Assembly: GCF_037076345.1 (NCBI RefSeq)
Contig: NZ_AP024702.1
Span: 4,526,001-4,590,000 of the forward strand
Length of the DNA: 64,000 nt
From: Haloferula helveola
GTDB taxonomy: Bacteria > Verrucomicrobiota > Verrucomicrobiia > Verrucomicrobiales > Akkermansiaceae
Reading direction: 5' to 3'
A program made the position numbers and the translations under genes. Under the pieces are notes generated by a model that worked only from the letters and a program-made list of their open reading frames with translations, had not been told where the DNA came from and did no database searches. Below are positions 1-8,862 of this stretch, piece by piece. Positions within the stretch are counted from its first letter, which is position 1; each line of letters begins with the position of its first letter.

Positions 1-2
1 TT

Positions 3-1892
3 CAAGTTAGCTTCGAACTGAATGCTCCGAATCCGGCGCTGACCTTCGATGACTGGGTGAACCAGCCGGGCGACGGGCTGAAGGCCTATCTGAGCGAGGC
101 CTTCTCGGTCGGAGGCGGTGCGACCGATACCGTCCGCGAGCGCCTCGTGGCGCTCGGGAACGCCGCGGGAGATGCTCAGAGCCTGCTCGACCGCGTGGAC
201 CGCGCTCTGGTCAAGGCGATCTTCGCGATCGATTCCGTGACCGGTGAGCTGAAGATCAAAGACGGGATTCCCCAACTCGATCCTGTCGGTCCGTTCTCCA
301 CCGTTCCGGGGGTTCTGTGGAAAAACGGTGACGACTTCGAGATTCTCCAGAACCTCACCGCCTACCTGATGGCGGATCTGTTGGGGCCGGATCTCGGGCC
401 CGCCCTGCAGCCGCTCATCAACAGCATTCTCGCCGACACGAATGCCGAGTTGAACGGCCTGATCGAAGGGATCGAGCCGTCGCTCGACCAGATCGTCATC
501 GCGCTCAACCAGGTTCGCTCGTCCTTGTTCCTGATTCGCTCCGAGTTGCAGGAGAACACCGCGATCTTCGACCAGTTCAACGAGATCATCGAAGAAGCGC
601 TGTCCAGCACCAACGAGATCGACGGAATCCTGGGTCGCCTGGAAACCGCCGCCTGCGATTGGATCACCGATCAAGCGATTTCGGCAGGCATCGACCCGGG
701 GCTGCCTTTCAGTCAGCACCAAAGCTTCTTCCTCGAGTTCGACGCATCGGAGTTTGCGGGCTTCCTGAGAGATCAACTGCGCGACGAGTTGCTTGCCAGC
801 GAGTTCATCCGCCAGATCCAGTTCTCTCTCCGACATGCTCTCTATGACGTCGATCTGGCGCTGAGGTCGGGAGTCGATTCGGTGTTCGAGGAGGTCAACC
901 GCATCGTCAAGGACCTGATCAAGGAGTCGCTGGGTCCGATCGACGACGCCATCAACGGCCTGATCGGAGAGCTCAACGAGTTTACCGGCGCGGGAGGGGT
1001 CGACGGCTACGCGCATATCGAAGGCGACTCCCTGAAGCGGCTCCGAATCGACGCCTATTGGCAGATGAAGGTGCCGGACGACCTCGAGTTTCATGCGTAC
1101 GTCGAGATCCTCAGCTACGATTCCGGAGATGACTTCGCCGCAAGCGCGTGTCTGGAGCCCGGCGTTGAGGCGCTTGAGGTAAGGATCGGCGTGGAGGACG
1201 TTGCGCTCGACTGGATCAGTCCCGACCTGAGGGCAAGTATCGGTCTGAAGTTTTCGATGGAAACCGCGCCGGATGTGTTTCCGAAGGGCTTCAGCGGTTA
1301 CTTCCTGATGACCGGAGCGTTGGAGTTCCAGAGTTTCACGCTGAGCCAGTTGGATGCGACGCTCGGCTTCAGCATCGGCAGTTCGCCGGCGGACAAGGAG
1401 GCCTACCTCGGGGCGGCGGTCCGGATGTCGATCAACTCGTATGAGGCGGCCGGTGCGTTCTTCATCGGACGAACCTGTTCCATCGAGCCCTTGTTGCTGA
1501 TCGATGCGGATGTCGCGGAGATCATCGGGGATCCGCCCTTCACAGGGGGCTATGTTTACGGCGAGGTCTGGATCCCGATCTCGGAAGTGGTCCTCGGGAT
1601 TCCGGCGTCGTGCTTCTTCAACATCTCGGCGGGTGTGGGCGCAGGTGCGTTCTATTTTGTCGAAGGCCCGACCTTCGGCGGGAAAATGTTGTTGGGCGTG
1701 AGTGGCGAGGCGCTGTGCGTGGTTTCGATCAAGGGCGAGGTCCGCTTGGTCGGCGTGATGCAGGGAGGCTCGCTGCGAATGCGGGGCAAGGGGACGCTCA
1801 CAGGTAAGGCGGGCTGGTGTCCGTTCTGTCTCAAATTCAAGAAATCCGCGACCGTGACCTATCAGAGCGGATCGTGGGACGTGGACCTTTAG
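3..1892 (+). CDS. Large hypothetical protein, 5' end outside window
   Basis: The frame is open from base 3. The first possible start is a GTG at 57, but the residues before it (QVSFELNAPNPALTFDDW) read smoothly into the rest, so the gene almost certainly begins upstream of the window. The visible part is about 630 residues. The first half looks mostly helical, with spaced hydrophobics and many acidic residues; the second half is beta-rich with repeated glycine and aromatic positions. A CPFC pair sits in a lysine-rich stretch near the end. I recognise no domain. The next gene starts only 21 bp downstream, so it probably belongs to the same operon as the two secreted giants that follow. Export of this protein cannot be judged without its N-terminus. 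Confidence 0.75.
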   Translation, partial: QVSFELNAPNPALTFDDWVNQPGDGLKAYLSEAFSVGGGATDTVRERLVALGNAAGDAQSLLDRVDRALVKAIFAIDSVTGELKIKDGIPQLDPVGPFSTVPGVLWKNGDDFEILQNLTAYLMADLLGPDLGPALQPLINSILADTNAELNGLIEGIEPSLDQIVIALNQVRSSLFLIRSELQENTAIFDQFNEIIEEALSSTNEIDGILGRLETAACDWITDQAISAGIDPGLPFSQHQSFFLEFDASEFAGFLRDQLRDELLASEFIRQIQFSLRHALYDVDLALRSGVDSVFEEVNRIVKDLIKESLGPIDDAINGLIGELNEFTGAGGVDGYAHIEGDSLKRLRIDAYWQMKVPDDLEFHAYVEILSYDSGDDFAASACLEPGVEALEVRIGVEDVALDWISPDLRASIGLKFSMETAPDVFPKGFSGYFLMTGALEFQSFTLSQLDATLGFSIGSSPADKEAYLGAAVRMSINSYEAAGAFFIGRTCSIEPLLLIDADVAEIIGDPPFTGGYVYGEVWIPISEVVLGIPASCFFNISAGVGAGAFYFVEGPTFGGKMLLGVSGEALCVVSIKGEVRLVGVMQGGSLRMRGKGTLTGKAGWCPFCLKFKKSATVTYQSGSWDVDL

Positions 1893-1913
1893 AAACTTCG
1901 GAGCGAATTTCAG

Positions 1914-4900
1914 ATGAAGCTTTTCAGAAATTGCATGGCGTGTGTGGTTGCCGCGGCGTTGCTGCCGACGGGCGGGCTTGCTCAGAACACCGACCGGTTG
2001 GTGGTGACCAGTGGCACGTCCTACACCAAGGATGGCAAACCCCACGCCTACGTCCTCTGGCAGCCGGGAGACATTTCCACCACGCTCGGCATGCGCTTCG
2101 GCGTGTTCCGGAAGGAAGGAGGAATCGCATCGGGCTTGCCCTACCAACGCGTCGGGATCCAGACGCTGCAGGCGAACCCGGAGACCATCCGGGCATTGCT
2201 GCATCTGGGCGAGAAGGTCGATTTCAATGGAGGGGTCGTGTTCGACCGCATCGCCGGCATCTACATGGACACGGTCACCGGCAGCGGGGGCGGCAACGGC
2301 CCGGACGAGAGCTTGGGCGCAGCCGGGAAGCTGTCATACCTGATCGCCGCCGCGACCGAGGATCCGCAACTTCTCAACCAGTTGCTGCTTCTCGGGAGAG
2401 CACATCCGGGCGTGATGCTGGCCTTGGGGCATGGCTTCGTGATTCCGATGCCGGCCGCAACGGTGCAGACCTTTGAGGTGCGTGAGCTGGGTGCCGCCGA
2501 CCAGGTGATCCGGGTGATCGGACGGGTGGAGGTAGACTCGGGCGCTCCTGTTTTCCCGCCGCCGCCGGGACCTCCGGTTCAGGTCCTACACGAATTGAAG
2601 CAGACGAAGTATGTCCACAGCCCCAAGGACAACCTGAATGCGAGGCTTCGGTGGGGGCAGGATCCGACCCTGCGGAGAGCGATGGCATCGACCTTCGGCT
2701 TCGACCTTTTCCGTGTGAGTGAGGAGTGCGCCAACGCGCTCGGTTGGATCGCGACGCCGCCGCCCCGCAAGGAGTTGACGGATCTGTTGACCGGTGTCGC
2801 GGCTTTGCCTCCCGGTTGCGGTCCCGGTGACATCGCGAGGGTGAACGAACTGCCGATCATGATCGATCCTCCGCTCACGTTGGTCGAGGCCGCCGACGTT
2901 TCGAACCAGGAGGACTTCTACTTCGCCGACGACAACTGGCTCTCGAAGGGGGGGATCCCGTTCGAGGATGGCGATACGTTCTACTACTATGTTGCGGCGA
3001 GGGATGTCTGCGGTCGGCCCGGTGAGGTCTCGCCGGGTACGCGGGTGGTGATGTGCGACCGCTTGCCGCCCCTGCCTCCGGGAATCATCAGCGTCGAGAA
3101 TGTCTTCGAAGGGGTGGTCGCTCCTGCCGACTGGAAGAATCTTGATGGCGAGCAACACCTCCGCGTGAGGATCCGGCAGCTGGACGAGAACGATCCCGAC
3201 GAAGCTGCGAGCCGCTACCATGTCTACCGATGGAAGCATCCGCGCGAGGCCTTGCTGGCGGGTGGCGATCCGGCCCAGAACCGGATCGATACCGTCGATC
3301 ACGTGCCGGGTGCGGAGTTCGTGGATTTCCACGACGACGGCGGCGGGGCTCCGGCGATGCCGGCCGACGCTTCGAAGACGTTCTGGTACACGGTTCGCGC
3401 CGAAGACACCTCCTCTTGTGCGGCTAAGAATTTCAGCGCGCACTCATCTCCGGTGTATGGTGTCCTTCGCGACCGCGCGGGCCCGAACAAACCGGGCGGC
3501 TACGTCGAGATCTGTCGTCATGCCCCTTCGCTCGATAGCGCCGGGTTCAGTGAGGAGAACCGTTCGGACTTCGGAGTCACCGATGACGACCCGATGTTCG
3601 GGGTGCGCATCGCGCGCTCTTCCAAGGCGATCCAGTGTGCGGAGATCGAGGTGAAGGGACCTGATGCCGCGGGGACTCCCGGAGCGGTCTTGCTGGAGTC
3701 GAGGATGGTTCTCTTCGGCGACGACGACGTCAGCGAATCGATTTTCCGTCGTGAGGACGGAACCGGGATCGTGCTTTGCATTCGTGCCTGCACCACGGCA
3801 GGGGCCTGGACACCGCAACTGTGCCTTCCGACCCGGGTCGAGGATCCGAAAGGAGAGTTCTACATGTATGAATACCTCGCGAGCACGACCCGGCCCTGCG
3901 GCCGCGCGCCGGGGCTGCCGGAAGACGTCGCGATCCACGAACCCCTGAACCTCGACGGAACGATCGAGGCGATCACCGGCTTCATCGCGCTGCCGACCGA
4001 TGCGCGCGAGTGGCGGGTTTACCGACGGGTGAATGACGGGCCTCTGACTCTGGTCGCGAAGCAGGAAGGACTGGGCTTGCCGAGTCCGGCTCCGTGGAAT
4101 GACGACGCATTGCCTGCGGCACCCGGCACGCTCGTCTGCTACTACTTCCAGGTTTTCGACCAGCACGGCAATCCGAGCGCGCTGGTGCGGATCAAGTGCG
4201 TGAGGATCAAGCGCGACGACCTTCCCCAGCCGATGCTTTCCGAAGTCGAACTGCAGAATGGCCCCTCCGACGAGACCTTCGCATTGCTGACGTGGTTCTG
4301 TGACTCGGTGGGTGTGGAGCGGTTTGAGATCTTTGTCGCCTCCGAGACCAGTGACGATCCGGGTATTTCCGGGACGGCCATTTCCGCACCGCTGGGAGAT
4401 CCGGAGGAGTCACTGGTGCTCGATGGCGAGTTCGAGGGCAAGCAGGTGGCAATCCATCAGAGCCGCCGGGTTGCGTCGCCTGCCTTCAGCGCAGGTCCGG
4501 AGTTCTCGACGCTGGTGGAGATTCCGACCGGACAGAAGCTCGTCTTCGCGGTGCGCGCGGTCGGCGACGGCCCGTTCGGTGAGCGGAGCTCGGGAGATCT
4601 GAGCAACCAGGTCGAGGCAATCTGGATCACTCCCGACCCGGCTCCGCAGCCGGTGATCCCGTGGCCGGCCCGGCCGCTTCCGAGTCTGCAGAACACCGGG
4701 GTGCTGGTCTCGGACTATGGCAAGGGCGAGGGCCCCTATCTCGCAACAGAGGTCACGGATCCGGATCTCGGAGGTGCCGGTGGAATCATCTTCGGTGCAT
4801 TCTTGAATCAGAGTGAGGCATTCGAGGGGAAGGGAGAGACCGGATTCTTCCCCGAATCTCCGACTCCGATCGAGCACCTGTTCAAGTATCGGTCGCAGGG

Positions 4901-5351
4901 CGGCAAGTGGACATCCCAGTTGCTGCCGCTCGCTCCGTTCACGGTGTATCGCTACCAGGTTCCCAACAGCGAGTTTCCCGAAGCGGTGCCGAACCTCGTG
5001 CAGGTTTCACCTTTGATCGATCGGATGGTCTATAAGATCGAGCCCAAGCCCGACGGATCCGGGAACAGGGCGCGAGTGCAGGATCCGTTCTTCCGATTCC
5101 CGCGGATCCGTAGTGGTGGAGTCCCGATCGCGGTCGGAGGGCTCTACGGACCCAACAGCCAGCCGATCACGGTTTCCGCCGGGACCGGGACAGATCTGCC
5201 CCCTTATCTCGAGGGCAAGGACGGGCTGATTTTCTGGATCGATCCGATGCCTTACATCAAGGACGCCAGTTACCGGTATCTGATCGTGTGCTTTGACAAG
5301 GATACCGGTGAGATCTCGCGGGTGATCCCCACCAATGTCGTGAACCCCTGA
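1914..5351 (+). CDS. Very large secreted protein with fibronectin-like repeats, function unknown
   Basis: 1145 residues opening with a clear Sec signal peptide (MKLFRNCMACVVAAALLPTGGLAQ, cleavage expected near residue 24). After a 200-residue N-terminal region comes a proline-rich linker (FPPPPGPPV, near residue 215). Several beta-sandwich-like stretches follow, with the DTFYYYVAARD / KTFWYTVRAED pattern typical of fibronectin type III strands. Paired cysteines are scattered through it, consistent with an oxidising, extracytoplasmic location. No catalytic motif is visible. It lies 21 bp after the preceding gene and 13 bp before the next, so co-transcription is very likely. The role could be adhesion, matrix or cell-surface structure; this is inference from architecture only. 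Confidence 0.8.
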   Translation: MKLFRNCMACVVAAALLPTGGLAQNTDRLVVTSGTSYTKDGKPHAYVLWQPGDISTTLGMRFGVFRKEGGIASGLPYQRVGIQTLQANPETIRALLHLGEKVDFNGGVVFDRIAGIYMDTVTGSGGGNGPDESLGAAGKLSYLIAAATEDPQLLNQLLLLGRAHPGVMLALGHGFVIPMPAATVQTFEVRELGAADQVIRVIGRVEVDSGAPVFPPPPGPPVQVLHELKQTKYVHSPKDNLNARLRWGQDPTLRRAMASTFGFDLFRVSEECANALGWIATPPPRKELTDLLTGVAALPPGCGPGDIARVNELPIMIDPPLTLVEAADVSNQEDFYFADDNWLSKGGIPFEDGDTFYYYVAARDVCGRPGEVSPGTRVVMCDRLPPLPPGIISVENVFEGVVAPADWKNLDGEQHLRVRIRQLDENDPDEAASRYHVYRWKHPREALLAGGDPAQNRIDTVDHVPGAEFVDFHDDGGGAPAMPADASKTFWYTVRAEDTSSCAAKNFSAHSSPVYGVLRDRAGPNKPGGYVEICRHAPSLDSAGFSEENRSDFGVTDDDPMFGVRIARSSKAIQCAEIEVKGPDAAGTPGAVLLESRMVLFGDDDVSESIFRREDGTGIVLCIRACTTAGAWTPQLCLPTRVEDPKGEFYMYEYLASTTRPCGRAPGLPEDVAIHEPLNLDGTIEAITGFIALPTDAREWRVYRRVNDGPLTLVAKQEGLGLPSPAPWNDDALPAAPGTLVCYYFQVFDQHGNPSALVRIKCVRIKRDDLPQPMLSEVELQNGPSDETFALLTWFCDSVGVERFEIFVASETSDDPGISGTAISAPLGDPEESLVLDGEFEGKQVAIHQSRRVASPAFSAGPEFSTLVEIPTGQKLVFAVRAVGDGPFGERSSGDLSNQVEAIWITPDPAPQPVIPWPARPLPSLQNTGVLVSDYGKGEGPYLATEVTDPDLGGAGGIIFGAFLNQSEAFEGKGETGFFPESPTPIEHLFKYRSQGGKWTSQLLPLAPFTVYRYQVPNSEFPEAVPNLVQVSPLIDRMVYKIEPKPDGSGNRARVQDPFFRFPRIRSGGVPIAVGGLYGPNSQPITVSAGTGTDLPPYLEGKDGLIFWIDPMPYIKDASYRYLIVCFDKDTGEISRVIPTNVVNP

Positions 5352-5364
5352 CCCGATACAGCGG

Positions 5365-8300
5365 ATGAAATCTCCAATCAAAATCATCACGGCCTTCGCT
5401 TTCGGTTTGGGTTCCGTCGCGCTGTCGATGCCGGCGACCAAGCTGATTTCCGGCGAATGGTGCCTGCCGACCGAGGCACAGGGACTGGTCGTCATCGACG
5501 AGGCAACCGGCCAACTCCGATTCGCGCAGAGTGACCCGGGCGGGCGTCTGACATGGTCGCCGGTTGTTCGAACCTACCTATCGGATGTCAGTGATGTGGC
5601 GGGTTCGCTCGATGGCAATTCCGGCGAGTTGCTCGCGCTGACCAACCCGTGGGCGAACCGGATCGTGACGGTGGAAATCGACGACCCCGCGTTGACGCTC
5701 GGCTCGATGACGCCTCCTCACGTCGGCCCGGCCGCGATTTGTGAGATCGATACCTCCGGGCCGGAACTGCTGATCGGATCGAACCTGGCGGGCGGTGGCG
5801 CGGGTGCCTGGCTGGATGCGGTTGAAGACATTCCGGCAGGTGGAGTGCCGCTTGCCCAGTCGAGCGGCTTCGCCCCGATCGATCAGCTGGAGCCGCTGTT
5901 CGAGACCCTCGGTGGCGACCGCATGGCGGTCGGCCGGATCGTCAGCACGAGCACCAAGCTCTTTCTCAGCTATCGTGGCGGTGGAGCGGTAAGTTTCGCC
6001 ATTCAGGATACGATTGCAGGTGACTGGCAGATCGCGAGCAGCGTGATCGGAGAAGACGGACGGACCATGGTCGTCGCATGGCAAACGGGTGGGACAACGG
6101 TCCTTCTCTATACCCTGAATGGAGGCATTGGTGCCGGCAGTGCGCTCACCCTCACCGGGGAACCAAAGCTGATTTTGTCGGGCGGCATCGGCTCGATCCA
6201 GCGAGTCGAGGTCCCGGGTGCGCCCGACGGCTTCCTGGCCGTTTCCCGTGACGGTTCGGAGGCGGTCTGGGTGCGCGTGTTCACGGGCAAGACGCTGAGT
6301 GTCGAGGCGGGATTCCAGCCGACCGCCGCAGGTTTGCAGATCAATGCCTTGGTTCCGGTCGACGGCGTGGGATTGGTGCAACTCGACGGAAAGGCAGGTG
6401 GCGGTCCGTCATCGGCGTTCGAAAGCCACGTCTGGACCGGAACCCGATGGGGGGTGGCCGATGCAGGCAGTTTGCCCAAGCCGCTGAGCAACCAGACGGA
6501 CTTCGCCACGATCTTCTACTTCGACAGCGAACCATTCCTGACCGAGACCGCGTCTCTGCTCGGCCTGGAGATCCAGCCGGACTGGACGACCGGTTCCACC
6601 TCATCTCCGTTCCCACCAAGCATCACTGGGGAAACCTACGGATCCACCACGCTTGGCCTGGGTTCGCCCGGAGCGAGAGGCTTCACGGCACCGGGGGGCT
6701 CTGGCTATCTGCTCAGCAACCAGCACGAGCCGTATCTCAGTATCTCGGCCCTGCGTTCCAACGATCTGATCTCCACCCCGTCGCTAATCATCAATCCTCC
6801 GGGCGGATCCTCGCCCACGACGGTCGAGGTGAGCGCTTTGTTCGATGCCGAACGCTACGTGCTCAAGTATCGCAAGAGCGATCCGGGCAGTCCGTGGCAG
6901 GACTGGAGCGGGGGGCTTTCGGTTCCGTATTCCTCGACTTGGTATTTCTATCTGGAAGACCAGATCACGGGAGACAGCGGTCCGATCACCTCGCGGACCT
7001 GGACGATTCCGGTCGGTGGGCTCAACGGAACGGATTCCGACTCCGACGGGGTGCCGGACTACGTGGAGGCCGAGCGAGGTCTGGATCCGTTCGGTGGTGC
7101 CGACAGCGACGGCGACGGAGCGTCCGATCTTGAGGAGATCCTGGCCGGAACCGATCCGACCGATGACTCGAGCATTCCCTCGCCACGGAATCCGATCCCG
7201 CAGGGTGAAGGGGTGCGTTGGCTGGCAACCGCGGGCAACCACACACCGACCGCACGGATTTCCAACGGAGAAGCCATTGAGGCGCATGATATGGCAGGTG
7301 CTTTGCTGGCTCGCGACGAAGTCGAGTCGCTGACCCATCCGACCCTCGGTAGCATCCGTGCCGCGGAGCCCGTGTCGAACAGCAGCCCGGCCCAGACGGA
7401 ATGGGCGGCACTGGCGAGTCCGATCTTCTTCGATGTCGGCACCGGCGTGAATCCTCCGCGAACCGGTCGCGAGATGATCCGTCTGGTGGGCATTCCGTCG
7501 CCCTCCGGACCGGTGATCGGCTTCACGCCGAGCGGCGCGAATTCGTCCGCCGATGCGGCGGGTTGGATCGCTGCGGCTCAAGCGGCCTACAGCACGTGGT
7601 CACCCGTCAGCGAACTGACGGAGATTTTTCCGGAGCATTCAGCGATGGCGATTCTCTGCGAAGCGATGATCTACGACCGGCTTGTCGCCGAAGGCCTTCT
7701 CGGAGCTCCGGTCCCGACGCTGCCTGAGTTCGGTATTTTCCCGTGGCGGAGTCAGGATGCGGGGCGTCTTCCGCTCGACCGTCCGATGATTTCCGGCCTT
7801 GCCTCGCTCGGTTACGATTTCTCGGCGCTCCGCGATCTGGTGGAGGCCGAAGTCGAAACCGTCTCTACGACGCGTGACGCTCTCCGCTCGGCGGCGGACG
7901 CGATCTATGCCTTCCACATCGCGAATTCCGACAGCTCGCCGGGGCTTGAGAGTCCGTTCCGGGTGCTGCGCGACTGGATCGAGGGTCTTGGTTTTCCTGC
8001 CAGCTACTCCGGGGTGGTTACCGACCCGATCCTGACCGATGCGGAGACCGCGATCGCCGAGATCCGAGGGCTTTCCGGCCAGCCCTACCGCCCTGTCGAA
8101 TCGTGGGCGGTCGAGGTGGCTGCGCAAGGCGTCGAGCCGCCTGGTGTCGCCATCCGGCAACCGGGCGCGACACCCGTCGCCCTACTCCGCCCGACGGGTG
8201 AGCCGTTCCTTTTCGAGCAGGGGATCGGAGTGGTCGAGGGCACGACCCTGACCGTGCAGGGCTTCGTCGATGTGACTTCGCCGACCGGTTATCCGGCGAT

Positions 8301-8778
8301 GGAAGTCACGGCGCTCGTTTACAACTCTCTGCCGAAGGAAAGCGCACGCGATCAGGACGCGAACCTGCTCGACGACGAATGGGAGCGCTTCTTCTTCGGG
8401 TCGACTGGCAATGATCCCTACTCGGTCCCCGCGGCCTCGAACTTCACGCTGCTGGAACACTACCTTGCCGGAACCGACCCGAGGGGAGGCGACGATCCGC
8501 CGAGTTCGCCGGCCGACCTCTCGCCACCAGCTCTCAGCATCGAGGCTGCCGGGGGTGGAGTGTTCGAGATCGAGTTCGCTTGGCCGGAGGAATACTTCGA
8601 GCAGATGGACTTCATCGTCGAGGGATCGCCCGACTTGAGTCCCGGTAGCTTCGTCGAGATCCCCGGTGCGGTGATCACTCCGTTGGGTGGCGGACTGTAC
8701 CTGATCACCCTGCCGCCGGTGCCGCCGGCACAGGTCGCGCATTTCTACCGCGTCCGGCTGGCATTGCCGGAGAACTGA
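5365..8778 (+). CDS. Very large secreted protein with calcium-binding type 3 repeats
   Basis: 1137 residues with an N-terminal signal (MKSPIKIITAFAFGLGSVALSMPA). The first 450 residues read as repeated beta strands, possibly propeller-like. Around residues 550-600 are aspartate-rich loops of the thrombospondin type 3 kind (TDSDSDGVPDYVEAERGLDP, then ADSDGDGASDLEEILAGTDP), which bind calcium and usually mark a spacer before a surface domain. Another region rich in Asp/Asn (QDANLLDDEWERFFFGS) lies near 990. The C-terminus (FIVEGSPDL...HFYRVRLALP) matches the style of the terminal beta domain common in Verrucomicrobia secreted proteins. It is the last gene of the three-gene operon. Enzymatic function was not recognised. 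Confidence 0.8.
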   Translation: MKSPIKIITAFAFGLGSVALSMPATKLISGEWCLPTEAQGLVVIDEATGQLRFAQSDPGGRLTWSPVVRTYLSDVSDVAGSLDGNSGELLALTNPWANRIVTVEIDDPALTLGSMTPPHVGPAAICEIDTSGPELLIGSNLAGGGAGAWLDAVEDIPAGGVPLAQSSGFAPIDQLEPLFETLGGDRMAVGRIVSTSTKLFLSYRGGGAVSFAIQDTIAGDWQIASSVIGEDGRTMVVAWQTGGTTVLLYTLNGGIGAGSALTLTGEPKLILSGGIGSIQRVEVPGAPDGFLAVSRDGSEAVWVRVFTGKTLSVEAGFQPTAAGLQINALVPVDGVGLVQLDGKAGGGPSSAFESHVWTGTRWGVADAGSLPKPLSNQTDFATIFYFDSEPFLTETASLLGLEIQPDWTTGSTSSPFPPSITGETYGSTTLGLGSPGARGFTAPGGSGYLLSNQHEPYLSISALRSNDLISTPSLIINPPGGSSPTTVEVSALFDAERYVLKYRKSDPGSPWQDWSGGLSVPYSSTWYFYLEDQITGDSGPITSRTWTIPVGGLNGTDSDSDGVPDYVEAERGLDPFGGADSDGDGASDLEEILAGTDPTDDSSIPSPRNPIPQGEGVRWLATAGNHTPTARISNGEAIEAHDMAGALLARDEVESLTHPTLGSIRAAEPVSNSSPAQTEWAALASPIFFDVGTGVNPPRTGREMIRLVGIPSPSGPVIGFTPSGANSSADAAGWIAAAQAAYSTWSPVSELTEIFPEHSAMAILCEAMIYDRLVAEGLLGAPVPTLPEFGIFPWRSQDAGRLPLDRPMISGLASLGYDFSALRDLVEAEVETVSTTRDALRSAADAIYAFHIANSDSSPGLESPFRVLRDWIEGLGFPASYSGVVTDPILTDAETAIAEIRGLSGQPYRPVESWAVEVAAQGVEPPGVAIRQPGATPVALLRPTGEPFLFEQGIGVVEGTTLTVQGFVDVTSPTGYPAMEVTALVYNSLPKESARDQDANLLDDEWERFFFGSTGNDPYSVPAASNFTLLEHYLAGTDPRGGDDPPSSPADLSPPALSIEAAGGGVFEIEFAWPEEYFEQMDFIVEGSPDLSPGSFVEIPGAVITPLGGGLYLITLPPVPPAQVAHFYRVRLALPEN

Positions 8779-8862
8779 CCGGTGCGGGAGCGACCGTTAG
8801 TCGAGTGCGTCGAGGTGAGCCTTGACGCGGGCGCGTTGCTTTTATTCATTTGAACAGTATTC

